A stretch of DNA of 19,472 nt from Candidatus Zipacnadia bacterium (GCA_029820875.1 JALGUK010000009.1:1-19472), one strand, 5' to 3'. Shown: positions 1 through 8,077, counted from the stretch's first letter. Translations and numbers: made by a program. Notes: generated by a model not told the origin, from the sequence alone.

Positions 1-2
1 TT

Positions 3-431
3 GTAGTGTCGAACACGTTCAAGAGCTTCTGGGGGCTTTTCGGGAACATAGTGGAAGGTCAAATGCCGGCGGGCGTGTACTGGGCGGCGCTGGCGGCGAC
101 GCTTGCTGCCGCCGTGGGTCTGGTCCGCCTTCCACTCGCTCAGAAGCACAACAAAGCGCTTGAAGGCTGGCAAATAGATGCCTGGCTCACGCTGCTAGTA
201 GGTTGCGGACTGCTTCTGGTGGTGCTTGCGCGTTTCAACACCGTCTTTTTCCAGGCCCAGGGGCGGTATCTGTACCCCATGATCTCAACCATTGCGGTTG
301 GTTTCATCACAGGCTGGACGAATGTTTTCCCGAAGAAAGCTCGGAGAGGAGCTATCATGGGGCTGGCTGCCGCGCTTCTTTTATTGTGCTTGATAGCCGC
401 GACAACGTGGATGCAGCAGTGGCGGGGATAA
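3..431 (+). CDS. C-terminal part of a polytopic membrane protein, DUF2142-like (5' end outside window)
   Basis: The reading frame is open to the left edge, so only the last ~142 residues are seen; the GTG at 6 is probably internal. About four hydrophobic helices are visible, spread over the whole fragment. A short segment reading SFWGLFG near the start and QGRYLYP between helices 2 and 3 resemble the C-terminal part of DUF2142 membrane proteins and related polyprenyl-sugar glycosyltransferases (GT-C fold), where a QGRYLFP-type motif is common; I recall this from the family and could not search. Its position just ahead of CDP-sugar and glycosyltransferase genes fits a role in surface polysaccharide assembly in the inner membrane. 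The next gene starts 62 nt downstream. The membrane location is secure; the family is moderately sure and the substrate unknown. Confidence 0.6.
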   Translation, partial: VVSNTFKSFWGLFGNIVEGQMPAGVYWAALAATLAAAVGLVRLPLAQKHNKALEGWQIDAWLTLLVGCGLLLVVLARFNTVFFQAQGRYLYPMISTIAVGFITGWTNVFPKKARRGAIMGLAAALLLLCLIAATTWMQQWRG

Positions 432-493
432 TTCAAGTGCATTACAAGGCCCGAAAGCGACGGCGCGGCCCTGGGACCAATTCGGAGGTTGCC

Positions 494-1273
494 ATGCAAG
501 TTGCGATTCTCGTCGGCGGCAAGGGGACACGGCTTTTGGGCCATCAGGCGCCGCTTCCGAAGCCGATGATTGAGATAGGCGGACGCCCGATGCTGTGGCA
601 CATCATGAAGCTTTACGCCCATTACGGCTTCCGCGACTTCATTTTGTGTCTTGGGTATAAGGGTGAGGCCATCAAAGAGCACTTCGTCAGGCGCGAGGCT
701 TGGCGCGACCGTGATTTCGTTCTCGATTCCTGCGGTTCCGACTCTGCCAGAATCCAATGTCTGGAGCCAGTGGACCAGTGGCGTATCACATTCGCCGATA
801 CAGGCGTGGAGACCAGGACAGGCGGCCGGCTGAAGCGCATCGAGCGCTATATCGAGGGTGATTGCTTCTTTGCCACCTACGGTGACGGCTTAGCCGACAT
901 TGATTTGCAGGCGCTTCTTGAGTATCATCACTCTCACAAGAAGCAAGCAACGGTGTCGGTGGTGCGCGCGCGGTCGCAGTGGGGGATTATCTCGCTTGAC
1001 GAGGACAATTTAGTCACCCGCTTCGAGGAGAAACCGCGTTTGCCTGATTGGATTAACGGGGGATTCTACGTCTTCAATCGCTCCGTTCTCGACGAGATGA
1101 GTCCAGATGAGGACCTGGAGCGCGAAACCTTACCACGCCTCGTCTCCCGGCGTCAGCTCGCCGCTTACCGCCACGAGGGTTTCTGGGTGTGCATGGACAC
1201 TTACAAGGACACGATCCAACTCGATGAACTATGGGAACGAGGCGAGGCAAAATGGCGGGTTTGGGAGCAGTGA
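494..1273 (+). CDS. rfbF: Glucose-1-phosphate cytidylyltransferase
   Basis: This enzyme joins CTP and glucose-1-phosphate to give CDP-glucose and pyrophosphate, the first step to CDP-linked 3,6-dideoxy- or 6-deoxyhexoses of O-antigens. The 259-residue product has the nucleotidyltransferase signature GGKGTRL at residues 8-14, the KPM motif at 23-25, then IGGRPMLWHIMK, CLGYKG and TYGDGLADID (the acidic metal-binding stretch), with TGGRLKRI and INGGFYVF further on. Length and motif order match RfbF closely. The start at 494 is preferred because GGAGG lies at 484-488, five bases upstream, and homology begins there, although the frame stays open far upstream. It overlaps the rfbG-like gene, which suggests translational coupling and a shared pathway. 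Confidence 0.9.
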   Translation: MQVAILVGGKGTRLLGHQAPLPKPMIEIGGRPMLWHIMKLYAHYGFRDFILCLGYKGEAIKEHFVRREAWRDRDFVLDSCGSDSARIQCLEPVDQWRITFADTGVETRTGGRLKRIERYIEGDCFFATYGDGLADIDLQALLEYHHSHKKQATVSVVRARSQWGIISLDEDNLVTRFEEKPRLPDWINGGFYVFNRSVLDEMSPDEDLERETLPRLVSRRQLAAYRHEGFWVCMDTYKDTIQLDELWERGEAKWRVWEQ

Positions 1274-2274
1274 ACAGGGACTTCTGGCGCGGGCGGCCGG
1301 TCCTTGTCACCGGCGCATATGGTTTTGTCGCCTCCTGGCTACAAGCGGCTTTGCTCGAACGGGGCGCCGTGGTCATCGGCCTTGACCGCGAGCGACCAGC
1401 CCACTCGAGCCTGGACGCACTGGGCCTTGCTGGAGATGTCACGCTTGTCCATGCTGATGTGACCAGTGCGGACCAAATCGAGCGCGTGCTGAACGAATAC
1501 GAGGTGTCGGTCTGCTTTCATCTCGCAGCACAGGCAATAGTAGGCGCGGCGAATCGCTCGCCTGTCGGCACATTCGAGTCGAACATCCGGGGAACGTACA
1601 TGCTCCTTGAGGCGTGCCGGCGCCTCGGAACCCTGGACGCCGTCATCGTTGCATCCAGCGACAAGGCGTATGGAGTTCATGAGAAGCTTCCATACACGGA
1701 ATCTCATGCATTACAGCCGAAGTACCCTTATGATGTCTCGAAGGCCTGTGCCGACATGATTGCGCGCTCTTTCCATGCCACATTCGATTTACCTGTGGCT
1801 GTCACCCGCTGCGCCAATCTCTACGGCGGCGCAGATCTGAACTTTTCGCGATTGGTGCCTGGCACGATAATATCGGCCCTTCGCGGAGAGCGTCCTGTTA
1901 TCCGCAGCGACGGGACCCCGGAACGTGACTATCTTTATATCGAAGACGGTGTTGCTGGATATTTGTTGCTGGCCGAGAACATTCATGACCCAGCAGTCCG
2001 CGGCCAGGCATTCAACTTCGGAACCGGTCGGCCAATATCCGTTCTTGAGCTTTTTCGTATGATTCTGCACATCGTGGGCAGAGATGACCTGAGTCCTAAT
2101 ATACTCGGGCAAGCCAGCGGAGAGATAGACCGCCAGTTCATGGATAGCACCAAGGCACAAACTGTGCTCGGATGGCATCCGAAGGTGACGCTTGAGGAAG
2201 GTCTCCGCCGGACATGGGAATGGTACCGCGACGCCTGGCGCCGAGGGGAGATAGCGCCGCCTGGCGGCATGTAG
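1252..2274 (+). CDS. rfbG: NAD-dependent sugar dehydratase of the SDR family, probably CDP-glucose 4,6-dehydratase
   Basis: This is an extended short-chain dehydrogenase of about 340 residues. The Rossmann motif at 20-27 reads TGAYGFVA, so the last glycine of the usual GxxGxxG is an alanine. FHLAAQ is at 89-94, SSDK at 135-138 supplies the catalytic-region Ser/Asp, and Y160 and K164 form the YxxxK pair. The opening FWRGRPVLVTG, the SSDKAYG segment and the RDYLYIEDGVAGYLLLAE stretch recall RfbG, which turns CDP-glucose into CDP-4-keto-6-deoxyglucose. Location directly behind rfbF supports that substrate. Three starts are possible: ATG 1231, ATG 1252 (GAGG four bases upstream) and GTG 1270, which overlaps the rfbF stop as GTGA. 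I chose 1252, though homology begins near 1270. Another nucleotide-sugar dehydratase or epimerase cannot be excluded. Confidence 0.8.
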   Translation: MAGLGAVNRDFWRGRPVLVTGAYGFVASWLQAALLERGAVVIGLDRERPAHSSLDALGLAGDVTLVHADVTSADQIERVLNEYEVSVCFHLAAQAIVGAANRSPVGTFESNIRGTYMLLEACRRLGTLDAVIVASSDKAYGVHEKLPYTESHALQPKYPYDVSKACADMIARSFHATFDLPVAVTRCANLYGGADLNFSRLVPGTIISALRGERPVIRSDGTPERDYLYIEDGVAGYLLLAENIHDPAVRGQAFNFGTGRPISVLELFRMILHIVGRDDLSPNILGQASGEIDRQFMDSTKAQTVLGWHPKVTLEEGLRRTWEWYRDAWRRGEIAPPGGM

Positions 2275-2295
2275 GTGATGTCTGTCAGCTCGAGT

Positions 2296-2301
2296 AGGAG
2301 G
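2296..2301 (+). promoter_or_regulatory. Ribosome binding site deciding the GT2 start
   Basis: AGGAGG lies inside the longer open frame and 12 bases before GTG 2314. It argues that translation begins at 2314 and not at 2275 or 2278, which have no good site, although the spacing is at the long end. Confidence 0.5.
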
Positions 2302-2313
2302 TGCTGCACAGTC

Positions 2314-3036
2314 GTGTCGCAGCCAGACGGCTCTAACCAGCCTTCAGCAGGCTTGAAACTTTCGGTCATCATGCCGGTCTATAATGAAAAGGACACGGTC
2401 CAGAGGGTCTTTGAAAAGGTCCGAGAGTTGGACATCACCAAGGAGATTATCATCGTTGACAATTGCTCTACCGACGGCACGCGAGAGGTTGTAAAGGCCC
2501 TCGAGGGGCCAGGGGTAACGACCATACTGCAACCTCGTAATATGGGCAAAGGTACGTCGGTCCGCACGGCGATTCCTCGCTGCCGTGGCGAGTACACCGT
2601 TATCCAGGACGGCGATCTGGAATATGACCCGAACGACATTGTCAGGCTGCTCGAGGTGGCGGAGCAGGAAAACGCCGATGCCGTTTTCGGCTCGCGAGTA
2701 TTGGGAGCAAGTGGCAAAGGACTTTCGCCGTCACTGCGCTCATGGGGGCGGAACGCCATCAACTGGGTGTTTAATATTTTGTATGGCGCCCATATCACGG
2801 ACGTCGCGACCTGTTACAAATTGGTTCGATCGCAGCTCCTAAAGTCGTTGAACTTGCGCTGCTGCGGCTTCGATCTCGACTTTGAGATGGCCGCCAAGCT
2901 CCGCAAGCGTGGGGTTCACATCCGCGAGGTGCCTATCTCCTATTCTCCCCGGAGCCCGCTGGAGGGGCAGAAACTACGATATACCGACGGTGTGCCGGCG
3001 GTGTGGTGTTTAGTGAAGTGTCGCTTGTTGGATTAG
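2314..3036 (+). CDS. Family 2 glycosyltransferase, DPM1-like
   Basis: A cytoplasmic GT-A fold glycosyltransferase of about 240 residues. It opens the catalytic domain with LSVIMPVYNE (16-25), has IIIVDNCSTDGT (46-56), NMGKG (76-80) for nucleotide contact, and the metal-binding DGD at 99-101 followed by LEYDP. The C-terminal half carries CGFDLDFEM, usual in polyprenyl-phosphate mannosyl/glucosyltransferases of the DPM1 type. There is no C-terminal membrane helix, so it is the short soluble form. It probably moves a sugar from a nucleotide to undecaprenyl phosphate or a growing surface glycan; acceptor and sugar are not readable. The start at GTG 2314 is chosen because AGGAGG lies at 2296-2301 (12-base spacing); GTG 2275 or ATG 2278, right after the rfbG-like stop, are alternatives that add a non-conserved N-terminus. 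Confidence 0.85.
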   Translation: MSQPDGSNQPSAGLKLSVIMPVYNEKDTVQRVFEKVRELDITKEIIIVDNCSTDGTREVVKALEGPGVTTILQPRNMGKGTSVRTAIPRCRGEYTVIQDGDLEYDPNDIVRLLEVAEQENADAVFGSRVLGASGKGLSPSLRSWGRNAINWVFNILYGAHITDVATCYKLVRSQLLKSLNLRCCGFDLDFEMAAKLRKRGVHIREVPISYSPRSPLEGQKLRYTDGVPAVWCLVKCRLLD

Positions 3037-3048
3037 AGGAGTTTTGAT

Positions 3049-3621
3049 GTGAACAAGCGCAACTGGCTTGTCATCATATTGGTTGTGCTGGCCTTAACCG
3101 GGTTCATAGCCCGCCGGGTCCTGCATACCAACCGACCGCGCTCTCACCGGGCACCGCCTCTGCCTGCAAGCTCTCCAGCACCCCGACGCCCTTCGCCGGT
3201 GCAGGCTGTGGGAGTCAGTTACAAGGAATACGACGCGCAGAACAACCTGCTATATGAGGTCGAGTTTGAGACAGGGGAGTTTGATGCCGACCGGAAGCTG
3301 GTATCCGCAACAGGTGTAAAGGCAAAGCTCATACGGGAGGGTGGGCCGGCGATTCTGGTGCAGGCGCCTGCGATGACTGCCGCTCAAAGCGATCGAATTC
3401 TACGTTTCCTATCCGGCGCACAGGCGTGGCTCGAGGACGGGTCGGCCCACTTTTGGGCGAGCGCACTTGTATGGCAAATAGACACTCGAAAGCTCATCAG
3501 CGAGCAGGGCGGGACATTTCAATACGGCGGGTTCAAGTTGACAGGCCACCGGCTTGTTTGGGATACCCTGACGCGGCGGGTCCGGATCTCGGGCGGCGGC
3601 AGGCTGGTCCGCCGCGGATGA
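3049..3621 (+). CDS. lptC: LptC-like LPS transport protein (membrane-anchored periplasmic)
   Basis: LptC is a bitopic protein that accepts lipopolysaccharide from the LptB2FG transporter and passes it to LptA. The 190-residue product has a short basic N-terminus, one membrane helix (about residues 5-21), a Pro/Arg-rich linker (about 28-50), and then a beta-rich domain with features of the LptC/OstA jellyroll: YDAQNNLLYEVEFETGEFD followed by repeating strand patterns up to the C-terminus. Length is typical of LptC. The GTG start has AGAGGAG at 3035-3041, seven bases upstream. It begins 12 nt after the glycosyltransferase and ends 13 nt before lptA, and the lptC-lptA-lptB order is the classical one, which is the strongest argument because LptC sequences are poorly conserved. 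The proline-rich linker is longer than I would expect. Confidence 0.8.
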   Translation: MNKRNWLVIILVVLALTGFIARRVLHTNRPRSHRAPPLPASSPAPRRPSPVQAVGVSYKEYDAQNNLLYEVEFETGEFDADRKLVSATGVKAKLIREGGPAILVQAPAMTAAQSDRILRFLSGAQAWLEDGSAHFWASALVWQIDTRKLISEQGGTFQYGGFKLTGHRLVWDTLTRRVRISGGGRLVRRG

Positions 3622-3634
3622 TTGGAGGCAACCC

Positions 3635-4414
3635 GTGACTTTCAGTCGGTTAATATCCTTCAGTGCCGTTTTCTTCCTGTTGGCGGCTTCACTGACCGTG
3701 TCTGTTGCTGCACAGCATACAGAAAAACTTCCAGGTTTCGAAGTGGAGTTCGACCGGCAAATGGACTTTAACCTGGAAAACAATACGATTACAATTGAGG
3801 GCCCCGTCCGCATGATTGCCAGGCAGCCGCGTGCTGCCACCTTGTCGGCGGACGCAGCAAGGCTCCAACTCGGCGAGAAGGCTCAGAAGTTAATCCATGC
3901 GGCCACTTTCCCGCCCCTGGACCTGAAAGCCAACGCAGCCAAGGCTGAGTACGACCCAGCCGCATTGACGGTGCTGCTCAGCGGCTCGCCGAAGGCGCTG
4001 ATTAGTTCTCTGGCGGGCGAAGGAGCTGCGCAAAGGTCGTCATCAGTGGATAAACTTGTGTTGACCGGCACCCAGATGATTTATGACCTAAGCAAGCAGA
4101 CCCTCACGGTTACCGGTCACGCTCACTTTGAGGGCCTCGCGAAGTCCGCAGGGGCGGCTGGCCGGCAGCGTATCATCGCTGATGCCGACCGGGCGGTGCT
4201 GGAGCCGGGAGCCAAAAGAATCTTGCTCCAGGGGTCTGCGAGACTGCAATTCCAGCCGATACCGCCGGAGGCGGAAGCTCCGACAGGGATGATATCAGGC
4301 GACAAGATAGAATTCGACCTGGAGAAGTCCAGGGCACGCGTCGCCGGTGCGCCGGACAAACCCGGGCGCCTGCAATTCGACATACCACGACCCTCTCAAG
4401 GGGAGAAACAGTAG
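3635..4414 (+). CDS. lptA: LptA/OstA-like periplasmic LPS transport protein
   Basis: LptA forms the periplasmic bridge that carries LPS from LptC to the outer membrane. The 259-residue product starts with a signal peptide (hydrophobic about 6-25, possible cleavage after VSVAA near 26). The mature part holds OstA-type strand repeats: LENNTITIEGPVRM, then AEYDPAALTVLLSG, then MIYDLSKQTLTVTGHAHF, then DKIEFDLEKSRARV. Each is a write-up of the 'structure in, structure out' jellyroll pattern seen in LptA and the N-domain of LptD. GTG start with GGAGG at 3624-3628, six bases upstream. The stop overlaps the first base of lptB. It is larger than E. coli LptA (about 185 aa), perhaps with extra strands. 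The outer-membrane partner LptD is not in this window. Confidence 0.85.
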   Translation: MTFSRLISFSAVFFLLAASLTVSVAAQHTEKLPGFEVEFDRQMDFNLENNTITIEGPVRMIARQPRAATLSADAARLQLGEKAQKLIHAATFPPLDLKANAAKAEYDPAALTVLLSGSPKALISSLAGEGAAQRSSSVDKLVLTGTQMIYDLSKQTLTVTGHAHFEGLAKSAGAAGRQRIIADADRAVLEPGAKRILLQGSARLQFQPIPPEAEAPTGMISGDKIEFDLEKSRARVAGAPDKPGRLQFDIPRPSQGEKQ

Positions 4415-5133
4415 TGGCATTCGCAATCCACAACCTGCGCAAACGCTACGGAACGCGAACGGTCGTTGACAGCGTGAGCTTGGAAGTCAAACGGGGCGAA
4501 ATTGTCGGTTTGCTCGGGCCTAACGGCGCGGGTAAAACGACGACTTTCTACATGTGCGTGGGTATTGTGCGGCCCAATGGCGGCCAGGTCATTCTGGATG
4601 ACACCGACATCACCCACATGCCCATGCACCGGCGGGCCCGCCACGGCATCGGCTACCTTGCTCAGGAGCCGTCCGTCTTCCGAAAGCTGTCCGTAGAAGA
4701 CAACCTGCGTCTTATCCTCGAGATGCAGCCTATCTCCCGTGCAGAGCGCGAAAAACGAATTGACGAGCTTCTTGAACGATTCGGCATAGCTAACATCCGC
4801 AATCAACGCGGCTACATGCTCTCGGGTGGCGAACGCCGCCGTGTTGAGATCGCTCGGACTCTTGCCAACGAACCGTCATTCATACTGCTCGACGAGCCGT
4901 TTACCGGCGTGGACCCAATCGCCCTCGAGGATATCAAACAAGTTGTGGCCAACCTGCGCAGCGATGGAATCGGCATCCTGCTGACCGACCACAGCGTGCG
5001 TGAAACTCTCAAGATTACCGACAGAGCCTACATCATGTACGACGGCAAGATCCTCACTCACGGCCCGTCGTCAGAGCTGCCGTCCGATCCGATCGCCCGA
5101 CAGTTTTACTTTGGCGAGCGCTTCTCAATGTGA
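4414..5133 (+). CDS. lptB: LPS export ABC transporter ATPase LptB
   Basis: LptB is the cytoplasmic ATPase that powers LPS extraction from the inner membrane with LptF and LptG. All nucleotide-binding motifs are present in the 239-residue product: Walker A GPNGAGKT (35-42), Q-loop Q84, signature LSGGE (136-140), Walker B FILLDE (156-161) and the switch histidine H193. The segments TTTFYMCVGIV, GIGYLAQEPSVFRKLSVEDN and TGVDPIALEDI are typical of LptB rather than of branched-chain amino-acid ATPases, to which it is related. The GTG start shares one base with the lptA stop codon, and AAGGGGAG sits at 4398-4405, eight bases upstream, so translation is probably coupled to lptA. Conservation and context make this the safest call in the cluster. 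Confidence 0.95.
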   Translation: MAFAIHNLRKRYGTRTVVDSVSLEVKRGEIVGLLGPNGAGKTTTFYMCVGIVRPNGGQVILDDTDITHMPMHRRARHGIGYLAQEPSVFRKLSVEDNLRLILEMQPISRAEREKRIDELLERFGIANIRNQRGYMLSGGERRRVEIARTLANEPSFILLDEPFTGVDPIALEDIKQVVANLRSDGIGILLTDHSVRETLKITDRAYIMYDGKILTHGPSSELPSDPIARQFYFGERFSM

Positions 5134-5223
5134 TATTGTATTACACCGAGGGCGCTTGGGATGACGGCCCGTTGAAGGAAAACCGATACGCTTCAATCCT
5201 CTCACCGCCATTTCCTTACGAGT

Positions 5224-6357
5224 GTGCAGACTCTCATGCGTAAGCTTGACCGGTATGTCGCGATGGAACTCATCGGCCCGTTTATGCTCGGAGTGGCATT
5301 GTTTTTGGTGCTTCTGGTCAGCCTTGACCTGCTGTATGACCTGCTCCGAATGATGTCAGAAAATGGTCTCCCGTTGACAGCCGCCATCGAGGTCTTCATT
5401 TATAAACTACCTGCAATGATTGTCTTCACATTCCCGATGGGTATGCTGCTTGCGAGTATACTCGGGATGGGGCGACTGGCCGGCGATGGCGAGCTGGCAG
5501 CGATGAAGGCAGGGGGCATACCATTTTGGCGTGTAATGATTCCCCTGTTGTTTGTCGGCATGGGCGTCAGCATGTTGACCCTTGCTTTCAACGAGTCACT
5601 CGTTCCGGCCGCCGACGCTCTCGCGTTGAGAACGGTAGCTACTGCCGGCAGGCAAAATACCGCCAAGCCTATCCCATATGTGTTCATTAAGATCCCGAGC
5701 GAGGGTCCGGCGCAGGTGTTGCTCTATGCACGGGAACTGTGGCCCGCGCGCAACGAGATGTCAAACGTCGACATGTACTTCTATTCGAACGACAGGACAA
5801 GCCGTGAAGTACATGCCGAGCACGGTACATGGGACCCGGCGACGGGTCTTTGGACTCTCGAGAATGTCACAGGTGCAGACTACAAACCGGACGGCAGAAA
5901 GGTTGACTTTTCGGCCGAGAAGACCACTCAATACCAGCCCGGCAAGACCCCAGCGGAACTCGCCAAAAGCACCCGTAAAAAGGTGAAGGAAATGTCAATC
6001 CGTGAACTGAAGGCATACTTAGTGGGGCTTTCACGCGGAGTTCAGATGCTTAGCGGAGCACAACTGGTGAGAAAACGGCGCGAGGCCCTGTACTTTTTGA
6101 ATTTGCGCTTCGCGGGGGTGTTCTCAGCGCTGGTATTCGCGCTGATCGGAGCGCCGCTGGCGGTCAGACCCCAACGTACGAGTTCCTCAATCGGGCTGGG
6201 CATAGCCGTCGTAATCATTTTTGCCTACTATGTTTTCACTCAGTGGATGATTGTAGTTGCTCAAGGCAGCCCATGCCCCCCCTGGGCTTGTGCGTGGCTG
6301 CCTGATATACTCGGCGTTGCATGTGGCACCATTCTTGTGTTGAAGAAATCTCAATAG
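5224..6357 (+). CDS. LptF/LptG family LPS export permease (YjgP/YjgQ)
   Basis: A 377-residue inner-membrane permease with the LptF/G plan: three helices (about 20-40, 58-82, 103-123), a large periplasmic jellyroll domain (about 125-280), and three more helices (about 288-314, 320-346, 353-375). The segment between helices 2 and 3, MGRLAGDGELAAMKAGGIP, is the characteristic cytoplasmic coupling loop that meets LptB. Length is normal for the family (about 360-390). Only one such gene lies here, where proteobacteria have two, so the product may act as a homodimer with LptB, or a second copy lies elsewhere. Start is uncertain: GTG 5224 or ATG 5236, neither with a clear Shine-Dalgarno sequence. 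A stop at 5173-5175 limits the frame. The 90-nt gap from lptB is the largest break inside this cluster. Confidence 0.9.
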   Translation: MQTLMRKLDRYVAMELIGPFMLGVALFLVLLVSLDLLYDLLRMMSENGLPLTAAIEVFIYKLPAMIVFTFPMGMLLASILGMGRLAGDGELAAMKAGGIPFWRVMIPLLFVGMGVSMLTLAFNESLVPAADALALRTVATAGRQNTAKPIPYVFIKIPSEGPAQVLLYARELWPARNEMSNVDMYFYSNDRTSREVHAEHGTWDPATGLWTLENVTGADYKPDGRKVDFSAEKTTQYQPGKTPAELAKSTRKKVKEMSIRELKAYLVGLSRGVQMLSGAQLVRKRREALYFLNLRFAGVFSALVFALIGAPLAVRPQRTSSSIGLGIAVVIIFAYYVFTQWMIVVAQGSPCPPWACAWLPDILGVACGTILVLKKSQ

Positions 6358-6367
6358 GCGACGAGGA

Positions 6368-7618
6368 ATGCCGACACTCGCCCCACAAGCATACGTTCTG
6401 GTTATAGCTTTGGCGCTGATGGGCGGCGCAATTGCATGGGCCGGCGACGCCATCGGCTACCGCTTAGGCAAAATGCGCATCAGCATCTTCGGGCTTCGCC
6501 CTCACCTCACCGCCATGATTATAGGCATAGTCTCCGGCATACTTGTAGCCTGTCTGACGATAACGGCTCTTGCCGTAAGCTCGCAGGACGTTCGAACTCT
6601 CCTTTTCCACATCGACGATATTAAAAACAGATTGGCCGTGCTCGAACCCCAGCTCGAGGCGACCCAGGCAGACGCCGCAAAGGCGCGTAAGCGGTCTGAG
6701 GAGCTGGCTGCAAGTGTCCGGCAGCTTACCGCCCAGAACGCCGCTCAGATTCAAAGGAATCGCCAGCTCCAGGCTCAAGCCGCCAAACTCGCCGAGGATG
6801 TCCGGCGGGCCAAACGTGATGTTGCAACCACCGAAACCGAACTGGCTCGGACAAGGAAAAAGCTACAGGCAGTGCGCGAGGAACTCCGGAACAATAGGGA
6901 ATTGCTCCAAGAGACTAAGAAGGAGCTGGGGGAAAGCTTCGAAAGAAGCTTGGTCGCCCCTCCCGCATTCGTTGTCGGACAGATATTGGCAACCCGGCTC
7001 GTAAGGTCAGGCCGGCCGCAAAAAGCAATTGCGGCTGAACTGGCGAAACTTCTCTTTGAAGCCAGCGATGTGGCCCGAAAACACGGGGCGACAGCAGGAG
7101 CAAACGGGCGGGCTGTTGTGATCGTACGCTTCCAGCGCAAGGGTGAAAAAGACACTCGACGGGTGGATGAGAAGGAGCGACTGCGCGATGTAAGTAGTTT
7201 TCTTTCCAAGCAACCTCCCGATGACTATGTCGTCGGCATTTATGCAGCCAGGAACATATTTCCAGGCACGCAAGGCGTCGTAGACATCGGTTGGAATCTG
7301 AATAAGCTCGTCTTCCATCGGGGTGAGGTAATCCTGCAGGTCCCGATCGACGGAGCGCTCCCGGAGGCGCAAATCTACGAGTTGGTGCGTAATATGGTAT
7401 TTCATCGCCTTCGCGTCGTCGCGCGCGACGCCGGTGTCCTCCCGCAGCCCGAGACCGGGGAGTACGGCGAGATTGACCTGGGCGAACTCTTCGAGGTGAC
7501 ACGGCTTGTCCGGCGCCGTGGCGTCCCTGTGCTTGTCCGTGCGGTTGCGACCGAAGACTGTTGGACTTCCGGCCCTCTGAGGGTCACTCTTGAATTAGGG
7601 CCACAGGTGACACCATGA
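6368..7618 (+). CDS. DUF3084 membrane protein with coiled coil
   Basis: The 416-residue product has two N-terminal membrane helices (about 8-26 and 49-71) joined by a basic loop with GYRLGKMRISIFGLRP, which is the hallmark of DUF3084 as I remember it from cyanobacterial homologues. A long heptad-rich coiled coil follows (about 80-195, rich in Ala, Glu, Arg, Gln), then a globular C-terminal domain from about 205 to the end. No catalytic motif is visible. Function of the family is unknown; the build suggests an inner-membrane scaffold whose coiled coil projects to one side. It begins 10 nt after lptF/G and overlaps the next gene by four bases (ATGA), so it shares a transcript with both. ATG start; GAGGA lies directly against it, too near to be a good ribosome site. 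Confidence 0.85.
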   Translation: MPTLAPQAYVLVIALALMGGAIAWAGDAIGYRLGKMRISIFGLRPHLTAMIIGIVSGILVACLTITALAVSSQDVRTLLFHIDDIKNRLAVLEPQLEATQADAAKARKRSEELAASVRQLTAQNAAQIQRNRQLQAQAAKLAEDVRRAKRDVATTETELARTRKKLQAVREELRNNRELLQETKKELGESFERSLVAPPAFVVGQILATRLVRSGRPQKAIAAELAKLLFEASDVARKHGATAGANGRAVVIVRFQRKGEKDTRRVDEKERLRDVSSFLSKQPPDDYVVGIYAARNIFPGTQGVVDIGWNLNKLVFHRGEVILQVPIDGALPEAQIYELVRNMVFHRLRVVARDAGVLPQPETGEYGEIDLGELFEVTRLVRRRGVPVLVRAVATEDCWTSGPLRVTLELGPQVTP

Positions 7619-8043
7619 GTGGCTCCGAATCGCCTCCACCGGTGCTGGCTGTCGACCCGGGTACCGCAAAGGTCGGATACGCAATTGTCCGCGTCGACGG
7701 CACAGTGGTGGAACATGGAATCGCTGCAGTAGCAGACGTCGGTGAAATCGCCGCCGATGCCGTCGGGACCCGCGGTGTGAAAACGATAATCGTCGGTGAC
7801 GGAACCGGCCACAGGCATGTCCTGGAGATTATTGAAGAGCGCGTACCAAGAGCCGAATTGGCCATCGTCTCTGAGAGGACGTCCACTCTTGAAGCGCGTG
7901 ATGTCTATTTCGAGGATAATCCGCCTCGTGGCTGGCGGAGATTGCTTCCACCGGGCCTGCGGATTCCACCCACACCATATGACGACTATGTAGCTATCAT
8001 TCTTGCCAGGCGCTTTTTCAGCAGGACGGGGGCGGAACGCTGA
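7615..8043 (+). CDS. YqgF/RuvC-like RNase H-fold nuclease
   Basis: A 142-residue protein with the RNase H-fold pattern of YqgF/Holliday-resolvase-like proteins. AVDPGTAKVGYA places the first catalytic aspartate at D14; E87 in IVSERTST is the second acidic site; the pair D123/D124 in PYDDYVAI is the third. The segment RGWRRLLPPGLRIPPTPYDD resembles the C-terminal region of the short YqgF-like proteins that accompany DUF3084 in cyanobacteria (recalled, not searched). Known YqgF proteins process pre-16S rRNA; whether this divergent branch does so is unknown. ATG overlaps the DUF3084 stop as ATGA, with AGGTG a few bases upstream, so the pair is translationally coupled. A hairpin follows 34 nt after the stop. 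Confidence 0.8.
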   Translation: MSGSESPPPVLAVDPGTAKVGYAIVRVDGTVVEHGIAAVADVGEIAADAVGTRGVKTIIVGDGTGHRHVLEIIEERVPRAELAIVSERTSTLEARDVYFEDNPPRGWRRLLPPGLRIPPTPYDDYVAIILARRFFSRTGAER

Positions 8044-8077
8044 GCCTGTCCCTTCAAAACACTACCGTATCCGACAT

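Noticed and set aside
203..493. Upstream extension of the rfbF frame to 203
   Set aside because: It overlaps the end of the membrane-protein gene in another frame, has no homology to the nucleotidyltransferase family, and a clear ribosome site selects ATG 494.
5134..5223. Regulatory stem TTGAAG/CTTCAA in the lptB-lptF/G gap
   Set aside because: Six base pairs with a 13-base loop is within chance expectation, and no promoter elements accompany it.
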